From NCBI GenBank assembly GCA_963921935.1, contig OY998175.1, positions 304,691,484-304,755,483 on the forward strand: a stretch of DNA of 64,000 bases, given 5' to 3'. The notes beneath the pieces were generated by a model. The model did not search any database. It was not told where the DNA came from and saw only the letters and a program-made list of their open reading frames with translations. The position numbers were made by a program, and so were the translations under genes. Shown piece after piece: positions 31,491-42,713 of this stretch (position 1 is its first letter; each line of letters begins with the position of its first letter). The stretch is from Galeruca laticollis. Its lineage: Eukaryota > Arthropoda > Insecta > Coleoptera > Chrysomelidae.

Positions 31491-31502
31491 ATATATATAT
31501 AT
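31408..31502. repeat. (TA)n microsatellite, right of the inserted block
   Basis: About 95 bases of nearly pure TA with single interruptions, then the right part of the copia LTR. The apparent open frames on both strands through it are artefacts. Confidence 0.95.
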
Positions 31503-31779
31503 AATAGAAGATATAAAGAAGGTGCCGGTTTTATTTTCAAAACATCATGTACCGCATGCGGGCGGCCAAAACAATGGGCGGCCGCTGGCCGCATCTAATT
31601 TTATCAATCAAGCAAAACATTTTATGTATTCCATATTCTATTCGCCAAAAAGCACATCACAATGTGAGTGAAGTTTATCTGTAATATCTAAGTTACAATG
31701 TTTCATTCTAAATACCCATAATAATTAGGCGACAAGTTCTTATATTCTTAATTTTCGTTTTCTTGGTTCTCGGAAATAT

Positions 31780-33193
31780 TTGAATGATGAGGACTTGGAG
31801 AAAGCTGTACACGATGTTTTGCGACAGTTGTCGGAAGAACGGAAACTAGAAAGCAATGAAATGATAGTGAATCGGAGACAGACGAGGAGATTGTCGAAGA
31901 GGATCATAACAACAGTGATTCAGAGCAATCGGGAAAAGAGGAAATATTTCAAGACATACATAAGGATGAAACAAATCCGCAAATCCAAGACGATTACTAT
32001 TTCCATATAGGTAGAGACAGCGAAACTATTTGGATCAATAAGCCTCTCACTGCAGGCAAAAAACATAGTGACAATTCTACCTGGTCCAAAAATGAATGCC
32101 AAAATAGAGAAATTGAAGCTTTTGGTGTCATGATTACTGACAGAATGATTGGAGATATCGCGACTTTCACCAAAATACATATTCAAAATAAACGGACTAA
32201 AGTGGAATATGCAAGGAATAGGGACTGCAAAGAGACGACAAAAACTGAGATAAAAGCTGTTTTAGGAGCCCTGTTTCTAATTGGCATAAAAAAAGAAAGC
32301 CGTACGAACTGTGCTGAGTTGTGGAATTCAGATGGAACAGGTATGATTCTTTTACGGGCACTTTTCAGTTATAAGCTCTTCCGTTTTCTGCTTCGAGCTT
32401 TCAGATTTCATAATCTGCTCACTAGAGATGAGAGAAAACAAACCGACAAACTTGCTCCGATTCGTGAATTACATGAAGAGTTTGTTAGTAATTGCATTGC
32501 CAGTGAGAATGTAACAATTGATGAGATGCTCCATGGGTATAGAGAACGTTGTGAATTCGTGCAATATATTCCCAACAAGTCAGCAAAATATGGTATCAAA
32601 TTAAATGCACTTTGTGATGCAAAAACCTTCTGCACCCTGAACTTTGAAATTTATTGTGCGACTCAAGATTCTGGTCCTTCTGTTAGGTCTAACAAAAGTG
32701 TTGGCGTTGTGAAGAAATTGATCGTGTTCATTGAGAACGCGAAGAGAAACCTTACCACAGATATTTACTACAGCAGCTATCCAATGGCAGAATATGTGTT
32801 AACAAAAAACTCACTTTCCTTGGAACAATGAAAAAAAAAGGAAATACCAACAAAATTTTTACCAAACCACATTAGAGGAATAAAATCATCTCTTTTTGGT
32901 TTTCAATATGACTTTCGTTTGTTTTCAACCGTTTCTAAAAAAATAAGGCTCTGATACTCCTTTCAACAATACATAATTCATCAGAAATTGATGGAGACAC
33001 TAAAAAGCACTAGGTAAATTTGGGCTTACAATGCAACGAAGGGAGGGGTCGACACTGTGGATCAACTTCCATAATCACAAGACGATGGCCTTTGGTTATA
33101 TTCTAGATCTAGATATTGCTGGAATCAATGCATTTCATCATCTTCAATTTCAACAATGTCGCAAACAAGGATAGTAGGCGTGTATTTCTGAGA
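31780..33193 (+). pseudogene. piggyBac-type transposase, 5' part
   Basis: Acidic N-terminus (LEKAVHDVLRQLSEERKLES, then SESETDEEIVEEDHNNSDSE in a shifted frame), then from 32130 ITDRMIGDIATFTKIHIQNK, EIKAVLGALFLIGIKK, LRAFRFHNLLTRDER and the core: SENVTIDEMLHGYRE (first catalytic Asp, about 32520), QYIPNKSAKYGIKLNALCDA (second Asp, about 32619) and LTTDIYYSSYPMAEYV (third Asp, about 32760). After 32831 the frame breaks; GGVDTVDQL and RRWP blocks lie near 33043-33095. At about 33194 a LINE interrupts it. The cysteine-rich C-terminus is found at 41730-41980. Confidence 0.88.
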
Positions 33194-33210
33194 AATAATA
33201 ATAATAATAA
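33194..33210. repeat. (AAT)n tail of the minus-strand LINE
   Basis: Simple repeat marking the 3' end of the CR1/L2-like LINE and the junction with piggyBac coding sequence. Confidence 0.75.
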
Positions 33211-33416
33211 TCGTCTTATTAATATCCATAAACAAAAAAAGGCGAAGTTCAACCTTTACTGCGTAAAAAACGCTGTAAAACTTTCTCTTCCACTCAACCT
33301 TGTATACCCACTATACATACGTAATATATTATATACCGCAAAACAAGTTGTATAATATTACAGTACAGTACTTTGATGCGTAAGGCCATTAATTCCTCTC
33401 ACAATTCTGAACCCAA

Positions 33417-36204
33417 TTAATTCTGATGATCAAACAAGTATTTCCGAATAGACTCTTTGAATTTTTTAAAATGCTGATATTTGATTTCCATTGGCAGTCC
33501 GTTATAAACAAAGCCAATCTGATATCTAAGAGACCGTCGAGAAATTTGCAATTTAAAGGGAGGTATAGTAATTACCCCTTTATTTCTAATATTAATGTTA
33601 TGAACGTCCGTCCTGAAGGAGATTTTCCTATATAAGTATGATGGTTTCTTTGTCATAATTATTTTATTATAAAGACACGCAGAATGTAACATTCGTCTAT
33701 TATCCATATTCAACCACTGTATTACTTTTAACTTGTTAGAAATAGTACGTCGTTTACGTATGCCAAATATTAACCGAATGCAGCAGTTTTGCATTTTTTG
33801 AATTTTCTTTTTATATTGCACACTTAAGTGTGGACCATAAAGAATGTCAGCATAATTAAACAATGATAAAACTAATGAGTCACACAATGTCTTTTTTACT
33901 TGAGACGGTAAAAAATGTCGGACACTATAAATTGTTTTTAATGCTATGTATGCTTTATGGAGGTTACTATTAATGTGCTTTTCAAATTTTAGATCGCCGT
34001 CAATTATTACTCCCAAGTTTTTAGCTTCCTTGACCATTATTAAATTCTCATTATTTATTTTCACATTAATATTATCGCGAACTTTCTGACGATTAGATTT
34101 AGACCCAAATCAAAGGATTTTTGACTAATTAGAGTTAACATTGAGTGAATGGTCTTTAGCCGCAGCTACAAAGGCGTCTAGGTCATGATTAATTACAGTA
34201 CAAGCATCTACTACTGAATCAGGCGAAAAAGTATAATAGAGTTGCGTATCGTCAGCATATAAATGCTTACTGCAATTATGAATATAGGTCGATAATTGAG
34301 ATGTGTAAATTGTGAATAGAGTGGGACCCAATATTGACCCCTGTGGTACTCCTGACAGAAGTGGCAGCAACTGTGAAATTGACCCGTCAAGAGAGACACT
34401 CCGTTCTCTATTTCTTAAGTAATTATTCACTAATGAACGAGCACTTCCTGAAAAACCTATATAGTGTAAAATATTATCAAGCAAACCATAATCAATAGTA
34501 TCAAATGCTCTGCTAAAATCTAGAAGGACAAGCACAGTACATTTACCATCATCAATAGCCTTGACAATATCATCAACAATGTGAAGAAGAGCCGTTGTAC
34601 AGCTGTGTCCCTTTCTGAAGCCGGATTGAATCGTCGGTAACAAAGAATTTTTTTCCAAATGTTCCTTAATTTGTGTTTCCATAGCTCTCTCGATTACTTT
34701 AGACAGAGTCGGTAATATACTTATTGGTCGAAAATCTTTAAATTCTTTAGGATTGTTAACTTTAGGTAGCACCCGCACAACGGACCTCTTCCAAACTGAA
34801 GGAAAAACACTTTCAATAAGACAGAAGTTTACAATATGTGTGATGTAGGGTACTACATGTGGACAACAAAGTTTTATCATATTGATAGTTAGTTGGTCCG
34901 AACCTACCGCATTCGTTCCAATTCCGCAAATTGTTTGGTATACAAAAAAGTCATTAACTTCAGTAAAGCGAAAATCCGAGGCAACTAATCTACTATTTCT
35001 ATAAAAATTCAGTATCTCACTACTTGCATTCGATCTAGGAACAGAATCAATAAAATATCGATTTATATTATTAGCATTCTTTAAATTATCCGGTAGTTCT
35101 GCTTTCTTATCCGTTAAAACCTTGTGTGTTCTTGATGCTTTCCACATTTCACTTTTTCTACGTTTATTAATATAATGTGCAAAGTACGCCTTTTTCTCAC
35201 GAATAACTGCCTTATTAACGTAATTCTCTGTATGACGTAAGATGGATATTTGATTTAGTTCTTCTAAATTTCTCCAGAGCACTATCCCTCTCCCGCATCA
35301 TTTGTTTTACGGAATATGTTAACCATGGAGCTTTGGGTTTGGTCATTCTGGCTGTAACTATAGGAGCATGTCTATCGAATAGTTGGTGTATACAGTTAGT
35401 AAAATATGAAACCTTTTCCTCGATAGTTTCCTGATCATAGATTCTGAAAAATGATGTATTAAATAAATCGGCTTGAAATAGTTCATCATCGAAATTATTG
35501 AAGTTTCTATATGTATGCATTTTTGGATTTTTTCTATCATCTTGTACCTGTACCTTACAGTGAACGATAGCATGATCTGAAATATCATGCTGTATAACGC
35601 CCCTATCAACTACAGCCTCCTCCCGAATTATTTAATAGTCTAAAAGAGTGGATGAATTAGCTGTAACTCGAGTTGGAACATCTATTAATTGAGATAAATT
35701 CAACGATTCAATTAAAGAGTAGAACCTATTTACATTATTATTATCAAGATCAAATAAGTCTAAATTAAAATCCCCCCCCATACACACAATTTCATCAACT
35801 GTAGGAATAATTGATGCTAGACTATCTTCAAATTCATCTAAAAAAATACTTGTATTTAGTTCATGTGGTTTATATATCACTCCAACAGCTAAAGTTTTCT
35901 TGTTTATGGTAACTTTTATCCAACATTGTTCCCAAATTAAATTATAAATATCAATGATTTCCCATTTAATTGTTTTTCTAATATACATACAAAGGCCCTT
36001 TCCATTAACATTACGATCCACCTTGTATAAATTAAAACCGCCAATATGCAACTCATTATCAGTAACAGCGTATTTTAACCATGATTCACATATGAAAAGA
36101 ATATCGATACCTTCATCAGACACAATTAATTTAACTTTATATAGTGAGGGAATTAACGACCTCGCATTTAAACAAGCAATTTTTAAATATCTCATTCGAA
36201 ACAA
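33417..36204 (-). pseudogene. CR1/L2-like ORF2: APE endonuclease and reverse transcriptase
   Basis: ATG 36204 opens the endonuclease: LKIACLNARSLIPSLYKVKL, DILFICESWL (Glu), AVGVIYKPHE and VCMGGDFNLDLFD (Asp), ending STLLDY at a TAA near 35632; SDHAIVHCKV (His) follows in the next segment. RT: DQLTINMIKLCCPHVV, FRPISILPTLSKVIERAM, IQSGFRKGHSCTTALLHI, VLLDFSRAFDTIDYGLL, SGVPQGSILGPTLFTIY and HLYADDTQLYY (YADD, about 34250). The C-terminal part 34064-33417 includes NLGVIIDGDLKFEKHIN. Breaks: stop near 35632, frameshift near 35280, short damaged stretch 34124-34065. Otherwise complete. Confidence 0.9.
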
Positions 36205-36471
36205 TTTAACAAGATATCCAAAACAAGATCAAAAAGTGACAATGCTAATGTTATCTATTCAATCTAAAAACAAAATATTAACAAAAAGAAGTCAGTTAGA
36301 GACGCATCAATTGCACGCGCCTGTCGAAAATAATATAAATACTTGAAGCATATTCTTGAAAAGTTAAAATAACATCAACCAATTAGCACTAATTAGAACA
36401 AAGTTATAAGACGAACAAACAAAACGTAACTTTTAAAAGGATATGTATATTAAGGATACAAATAAAAAAAA

Positions 36472-37128
36472 TTATAATGATATTTCTTCCAGTTCCTCTA
36501 AAGAAGTAATTTTTCGAATATTGTCTTCTTTATTCAATTTTGAGTAAATTTGACCATAATTACTCCATACTTGACCTTCTCTCCCAATTTTCGTGATAGC
36601 TGCTTTTAATATTTTTTGCTGCCTAACTGTCAAATCTTCTCTTATAATTATTTTGGTATTTTTGAGTATTTTGTTAGTGGAAAATGCTAAATTACGACAA
36701 TATGTATTACAAAATTTAACTAGGACAGCGTCACTTCGGCCATCATTTCTTAGTTTGAAACATCCTTCAATATCAGATTCCCAGATCGATAATTTAATTT
36801 TTCCATTAAAAATCTTTATAACGTCGGGTGTGGTATAACCCCTTACATTTTCCTTTGGTACCAGTAAAACTAAATTTCTTTGGCGAACTTGTTTATCATT
36901 TTTATTTTCGAGAAAATTTATAGCCTTTTCCTGTTTATCCACCATTTGTTCCAACTGTTCTATCTTTTCCTTTAGTGGCACTAGTTTATTTTCAAGGTTT
37001 TTAGTAATAATTGTACTTACAGCATCACTAAGCTGAGATATGAACTCTTGAGAAGTACATAATTTAGTCACGATTAATTTTATTGACTCGTGCAATTCAT
37101 CTTCACCTTTCTTGGATCCTGTGCCCAT
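36472..37128 (-). CDS. CR1/L2-like LINE ORF1 protein, intact frame
   Basis: 218 codons from ATG 37128. Residues about 40-80 form a heptad-rich coiled coil (NLENKLVPLKEKIEQLEQMV, KQEKAINFLENKND). Then VRQRNLVLLVP begins an RRM-like fold, followed by CFKLRNDGRSDAVLVKFCN and a C-terminal helical domain with IIREDLTVRQQKIL. This is the layout of LINE ORF1 RNA chaperones (coiled coil, RRM, C-terminal domain) that trimerise on element RNA. It lies 267 bases upstream of ORF2 on the same strand. No zinc knuckle. Frame is open, so this part of the LINE has decayed less than ORF2. Confidence 0.8.
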   Translation of the reverse strand: MGTGSKKGEDELHESIKLIVTKLCTSQEFISQLSDAVSTIITKNLENKLVPLKEKIEQLEQMVDKQEKAINFLENKNDKQVRQRNLVLLVPKENVRGYTTPDVIKIFNGKIKLSIWESDIEGCFKLRNDGRSDAVLVKFCNTYCRNLAFSTNKILKNTKIIIREDLTVRQQKILKAAITKIGREGQVWSNYGQIYSKLNKEDNIRKITSLEELEEISL

Positions 37129-37304
37129 ATTTACCGCAGAAAACTACAACCTCTATTATTCCACTTAAATCAATCAACAGTCTGTTTGCAACCTACCACC
37201 ACACTAAATCAGATTTTTTCCGTTAACTTTTTTCACATCAACTTGCTTTTCAACAGAGCACGTGAAAGATACGTCTACACTCGATGAAGCATACGAGTAG
37301 TACT

Positions 37305-37312
37305 ACACTTTG
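37305..37312. repeat. 8-bp target duplication of the hAT, left copy
   Basis: ACACTTTG, identical to 41722-41729. Confidence 0.92.
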
Positions 37313-40300
37313 CAGTGGCGTCTTAAGCGGGGGTGCAAGGGGTGCACGGCACCCGGGCGGCAGGTTATAGGGGGCGGCAGCTGGATCATAACGAATGACA
37401 AGTTCCATGTTTACATACGCATATGCACAAACGCTTTTTTACTAAGATGTACCTACCTACACTTAATATGCTGTATATTATATAGCCTACTTTAAAGTGT
37501 ACGCCACTGTCTCGGCGTGAACAAATCTGAAAGTTTTTAGAAAATACTCAATTTTGGAAGCTTCTTAGAACTGAATCAACAGGGGGGCGTCTGTGAATGT
37601 GAACCAGATGTGAATAATGTCGAATGCAGAATAGCATCACACGACTGTTTCTTGCGTGTGAGATACGAGATACGTTTGACCAAAACAAATATTTAAGAAT
37701 GTTTGGAGAGGTAGGTAGGTATATTATAGTAGTACATATTTCAAGAACTATTATTGTACTAGGTATCTATTAATCGACGGTAAAATAAAAGATCAATTGC
37801 ATTATTTATGATATGCTGGTATTTTCGTATTTGTATTTATTAAGGCTATTAAAACAATTTAAGTAGGTATACGTTGAGTAACCCTGATCGCAAAAGTTTC
37901 AATAATGTAACAAAATGACATTTTTGTTATTAAAGAAACTTGCACTTGCAAGCGAAGGGTAGTTTTGTTTGACAGATTCGTAGAACTTCAAGTTCGATGT
38001 GGGTCAAAGTAGTAGCCCACAATAAAATAAATTTACCCGGGCGATTTTTGGACCCTTGCATTGTCCGCTTCCGCTGCATTGTATTGTAGTTAAAATTTCC
38101 GAATAATGGCTTAAGATGAAAAGATGGGTTTATGACTGGAGCAATTAAATTTATTGTTATTAGGATTTAGGATATGAGTTGTTCATAAAAAAATAAATCT
38201 TAAATGTGTTCGAGCGGAAGTTGTTACCAAAAAAAGGTCAATCCTTCTCGGTAAACCTTTGAAAAATGGTAAAAAATCTTTTGTATTAAATATCTATTTA
38301 CGTAGAATAGATGACGTTGATATATTTTCTCTCTACGAAAATTAGGAACCCTTTAGATGGGAGGAGACATTTTAACAATTAAAGAAATAGGAGTCCCATT
38401 GGTTTAATGGGGAAAGGACCGCCTTTCAAAGTTTATAAAAATCGGTTTTCTTAAAAAGTTTTTAGTTTCTATCTGAAATTTGAATTTAAACCAATGACTT
38501 CTTGAGTTCCTGCTTTACGTTATTTTAACTTTACTTGATTAAATAGTACAGTGTCGTGAGTTTTGAAAAACCGCAGAAGTGCCCATAGAGATACAGCATC
38601 GTCAAACTCAAGGTAAGAATGTTATTAAAGTTACTACCTATTAAACGAGGACTGTAAAACAATTCTTTTTGTACATTAATGAAACTCACGTCTGGCTAGA
38701 GGGTTGTAGTATTTTTATTTATTTTTTCAAATTATTGCAGATGGCTGATGGAAGAAAAAAACTTTCTGGTTTCCAATATCGGAAACGGAAACTGGAAAAA
38801 GAAGAAAAAGTGAAAAAATGCACGAGTTCTATAAGTCAGTTTCTTCAGAAAGTTCAACCAGGACCATCAACAAGTTCAGATATGAATCCAGTTTTCGAAA
38901 AAACTGTTGAAGATACAATGATGGGTGTTACTGAAACTTCTACTGATACTCCGATGGAAGAAATTTCAGCAACGTCAGCATCGGAAGCAACATTAACACC
39001 GACCGCAGCAGCCTCGGTAACAACTACTGCATTTTCTGATCATATCAGTAATAATTTGAGTTCAGTAATGAATGCGAATATCATAGATTCATTGACAGAT
39101 CCTGCCCTTTGGCCACAAAGTATTTCAGATAATGTCAAGCTCTCACTACTTGAAATAGGTCCGGTACAAATAAAAAATTTTACATTTCCATTAGATGATT
39201 CTAATCGATCATTTTCAACTACATATTTTCTTAAGAAACTAGGAAATAATGAAACGGTTATACGGGACTGGCTCGTTTATTCTAAATCTAGTGATTCTGT
39301 GTTTTGTTTTTACTGTAAACTATTCAGCAGTGCAATAAATGCTTTTAATGATAAAATAGGTTACAAAGATTGGCGTCATTTATCGAGAAATATAGAACGA
39401 CATGAAAAAAGTGTAGCACATTTTCAAAGTGTGAGACAATATGTTGATTTAAAACAAAATATAATGAAAGGAAGAACTGTAGATTCGATTAATCAGGCCC
39501 AAATGGACCGTGAAAAAAAAGGTGGATGGCAGTTATTGAAAGAATTATATACATTATTCAGTTTTTGGCTAGACAAAATTTGGCTTTTAGAGGGCATACA
39601 GAAAAGATATTTCAAAATGATAATGGAAACTTTTTAAAACTAATAGAAAGTGTTTCAAAATTTGACAATGTTTTAGCAGAGCACATTAATCGCATTGAAA
39701 AAGCTGAACACCGCAATATGCCTCATTATCTTGGTCATAACATTCAAAATGAACTGATAACTGTAATAGGAGAAAATATCAAAAACACCATTGTTAACAC
39801 ACTGAAACATTGTAAATATTATTCTATAATTTTAGATTGTACACCTGACATAAGTCATGAAGAGCAAATTACAATAATTTTTAGATTTGTTTATCTTAAC
39901 CCCTTAACAAAAAATGTTGAGATAAGAGAGCATTTTCTTGGATTTTGCTCTGTTACTGACACAACTGGACAAGGATTAATGACGTTTTTATTGAATTTTT
40001 TGGGAGGCTTAAATATTGATATTAATGACATGCGCGGCCAAGGCTACGACAATGGTGCCAATATGAAAGGCAAAAAAATTGGCTTACAAAAAAAATTTTT
40101 GGATATAAATCCTAGAGCATTTTATGTACCATGTGCAGCGCATAGTCTTAATTTAGTTGTAAATGATGCTGCAAAATGTTCTTTGGAAGTTACAAATTTC
40201 TTTGCCTTTGTCCAAGAATTATATGTATTTTTTTCGGCATCAACATCGCGCTGGCAAGTCTTAAAAAAAGAACTGCCTACTTTAACTCTAAAATCACTTT

Positions 40301-41721
40301 CCGATACACGATGGGAAAGCCGCATTGATGCTGTGAAAGCCGTTCGTTTTAATTTAGAAAAAATTTATGATGCTTTGTTCTTTATTTATAGTGATTCAAA
40401 TAAAGATAACGACACAAAAAATTTGGCATATTCTTTGATTTCAAAAATAAAGTCGTACAAATTTGTTTGTTCCTTGGTAACTTGGTATAATATTTTATTA
40501 AAAATTAATACTGTAAGCAAAATTATGCAGAAATCTACTGTGATACTTCCAGAGGCTGCTAAAATGTTAGAAGAAGTAAAAAAATATTTAACTGAATGTC
40601 GTACAGACTTAGCTTATAAAGAAATGCTTAATGAATTAAAAATTATTGCTGAAGAATTAGACTGCGAAATTAGTTTTCCAGCAGTTGGCACTGTACGACC
40701 TAGAAAACGAAGACCTATGTTTAATTATGAAGGAAGAGATGACGCTATACAAAATCCAGAGTTACACTTTAAAGTAAATTTTTACTTTTTTTTATTAGAC
40801 ACTGCCATAACTAAATTAGATGAAAGGTTCGAATTGTTAAGTGATCACAACAACTGTTTTTCGTTTTTACACAACCTTGATGCTTTTAAAAATTTAAATT
40901 CAAATGATAAATTAAAGTATTGCGCGGATTTGCAAAATAAATTGACAGATTTTCAAACTAAGCATTCTGATATAAATGCAGTCGATTTGCTGAATGAAAT
41001 TGAAATTTTACCGACCTATTTAAAATCTACCTCCTCTGCAATTGATGTTTTAGGATATTTATTTAAAAATAACTTGATTAGCACATTTCCAAATTTGTCG
41101 ATTGCTTTACGTATTTATTTAACATTACCGGTTACTGTTGCTGAGGGTGAAAGATCATTTTCCAAATTAAAGATTATAAAAAACTATTTAAGGTCTAGTA
41201 TGACACAAGAAAGGCTTTCAAATCTAGCTATAATAAGCATTGAAAATGATGTTGACATAGATATTAATGACATTATAAAAGAATTTGCTATCCGAAAATC
41301 TAGAAAAATTGATTTTAGCTTTTTAAAAATATGGTCAAACATTAGATAATACCTACCTATTTCAAGATGTGTATTATTATCATAAGTATGTATTCGGATA
41401 TAGGTATAAGTACGTAATTTTTTATAATTTGTTTTTACATCTGGTACATAATATGTATATACATATGTGACTTACTTTTCATTTAATTAAATATATATCT
41501 GATGTTATTAAATTGTGATATAACTAAATAAATAAAATTGTTTGGTTTATTTTAAGAATAGTTCTCTACCTATCTAGCTTCCCTTATGTCGTTCACCTTC
41601 CTCACGGTATATAGGAAATAAGTCTTATTTTCTAGGCTGTAACCTCCTTCAACTTATCGCCCAGAAGGGGCGGCACACAAGAGTTTGCACCCCGGCGGCA
41701 GGTGAGCTAGAGCCGCCCCTG
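37313..41721 (+). mobile_element. hAT transposon with perfect 8-bp TSD
   Basis: ACACTTTG lies directly outside both ends (37305-37312, 41722-41729). The left end reads CAGTGGCGTCTTAAGC and the right end, reverse strand, CAGGGGCGGCTCTAGC: short imperfect TIRs typical of hAT, with GC-rich subterminal sequence (GGGGTGCAAGGGGTGCACGG and TTTGCACCCCGGCGG). The right flank is piggyBac C-terminal coding sequence, so the hAT landed at the edge of the LINE inserted there. 4409 bp with one long transposase gene. Confidence 0.95.
38741..41349 (+). pseudogene. hAT transposase with TTF-type zinc finger
   Basis: I choose ATG 38741 (MADGRKKLSGFQYRKRKLEK) because a pyrimidine tract and TTGCAG acceptor directly precede it; the in-frame ATG at 38669 would lie in the presumed intron. 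Domains: basic head, a Ser/Thr-rich low-complexity part, a TTF/BED-like finger (SVFCFYCKLF ... NIERHEKSVAH, about 39297-39424), the hAT core with ILDCTPDISHEEQ (Asp, about 39835) and GQGYDNGANMKG (Asp, about 40047), and a C-terminal dimerisation domain (VAEGERSFSKLKIIKNYLRS, NLAIISIEND). A run of eight A residues near 39513 shifts the frame between the finger and the core; it is the only break seen. About 870 codons in all. Confidence 0.92.
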
Positions 41722-41729
41722 ACACTTTG
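41722..41729. repeat. 8-bp target duplication of the hAT, right copy
   Basis: ACACTTTG, identical to 37305-37312. Confidence 0.92.
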
Positions 41730-41980
41730 CCTATTTGTCTGATGGAGGAACACTTCAAAGAAAGAGCTCGAAATGAGTCACTTCCCAAGGATGCTTCTTA
41801 GTAAAGTATCGGGAAGATGATGATCCTCCAACAGAGGAAGCAAAACGTGGTGTCTGTTATATTTGTGGAAAACGTGAGAATAACAGAACAGCCTGAATTG
41901 TGGTAAAAATATGTGCAAAAAGCATACTCGTATGATCTGTTTCAACTATAACGACGACCAGCAAATGGAGATTGAATGAT
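41730..41980 (+). pseudogene. piggyBac transposase, cysteine-rich C-terminus
   Basis: Continues the gene interrupted at 33194: EEHFKERARNESLPKDAS, then RGVCYICGKRENNRT and, after a one-base shift near 41900, NCGKNMCKKHTRMICFNYND ending at TGA 41980. The C-x2-C ... C-x4-C-x2-H ... C pattern is the RING/PHD-like domain at the end of piggyBac transposases, used for end binding. Its distance of 8.5 kb from the 5' part equals the LINE plus hAT insertions. Confidence 0.85.
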
Positions 41981-42374
41981 CAATTTGTAATTACACTATT
42001 TTTGTGTATTATATAATTTTCTCCTTGTATAATGAAGATGTTTGTATGTGGTATCCTCGTCTGTTAACTAGAATATAATTTTAGTCTATAATATTAATGC
42101 ACAGTCATATTTGATGAAAATATGAAATGCGGCACAATGTCGCAACGCGCTTACTCGTGTAAGTTTAGGAGGCGCGTCCTCCGAGTGGTTAAGACATATA
42201 GAATGTAGTGCAAAATGTTGTCGTCTTTATACTGTTTACCCATTACACACATTCCTCATTTGATAGCAAAATTCTTGGCAGAGGCGGCAATAGTTAGAGA
42301 TTTTTTGGCTTATTTATGATGGCATAACACGCGGCTCGGTATGGTCAAATGATACGGTTATTTATGATGTTTTA
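41981..42374. other. piggyBac 3' region or flank, no gene seen
   Basis: No coding region. I could not find a TTAA-bounded piggyBac terminus here. A tRNA-like A-box string CCGAGTGGTTAAGAC lies at 42180-42194 without a B box. Confidence 0.4.
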
Positions 42375-42410
42375 AGGCGGGTATCCATTTGTTGCCAAAT
42401 CACGTATCGT
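42375..42410. repeat. Left 36-bp TIR of the Harbinger element
   Basis: Exact inverted copy of 46039-46074. Confidence 0.93.
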
Positions 42411-42713
42411 GTCATCGTTGCGTATCAGTGGAGACAGGAAACCGTTGCATAGTAACGTATCAAAATGGATAAATAGAAACGCAACGGACTTGATCGCTCA
42501 ATTTTCGGTTTTTCGCCGACACATCAAAGAAATGATACGATACGAGACAGTCACAGTGTGGACGGACGTTTTTTTGACACAACCAGTCGTTGCATATTCG
42601 CTTTAAAAATGATAAAACAAAATATATTTTGTGTGCAGTCACTAGTCAGTAGTCGTCTGAATTCCACTGGGGATGGTACTATTGTTTTATTTTTAATATT
42701 AAAAAATAATATT

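Larger units (their letters stand above)
20320..31547 (+). mobile_element. Ty1/copia retrotransposon carrying three insertions
   Basis: TGTAC flanks both outer ends (20315-20319 and 31548-31552). The 5' LTR starts TGTTGTGAATATGC and ends ACATCA at 22424; the 3' LTR starts near 28127 and ends ACATCA at 31547. Both have been opened by insertions: a mariner at 20459-22376 in the left LTR and a 3.1-kb AT-rich block in the right LTR. Without them the LTR is about 185 bp. Internal domains in copia order: Gag, protease, integrase, RT, RNase H. RNase H is split by a LINE fragment at 26102-27729. Several frameshifts make it inactive. Confidence 0.92.
28127..31547 (+). repeat. 3' LTR of the copia element, split by an AT-rich block
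   Basis: 28127-28262 matches the left part of the 5' LTR and 31503-31547 matches its right part (GATATAAAGAAGGTGCCGGT, ACATCA). In between are two (TA)n tracts and 3.1 kb of other sequence. Confidence 0.85.
33194..37304 (-). mobile_element. CR1/L2-like LINE, nearly full length
   Basis: Minus-strand order: 5' region, ORF1 (37128-36472), ORF2 with endonuclease and RT (36204-33417), short 3' UTR and an (ATT)n tail seen as AATAATAAT at 33194-33210. It inserts inside the piggyBac gene. The 5' end is uncertain; the next recognised boundary is the hAT duplication at 37305. Two ORFs, an APE endonuclease, no RNase H and a microsatellite tail fit the CR1/L2 assemblage. Confidence 0.85.

Noticed and set aside
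31359..31598. Overlapping open frames on both strands through the (TA)n tract
   Set aside because: They translate as Ile-Tyr dipeptide repeats; a consequence of the microsatellite.
42176..42200. tRNA-like A box CCGAGTGGTTAAGAC
   Set aside because: No B box or cloverleaf partner follows, so neither a tRNA nor a SINE head is supported.
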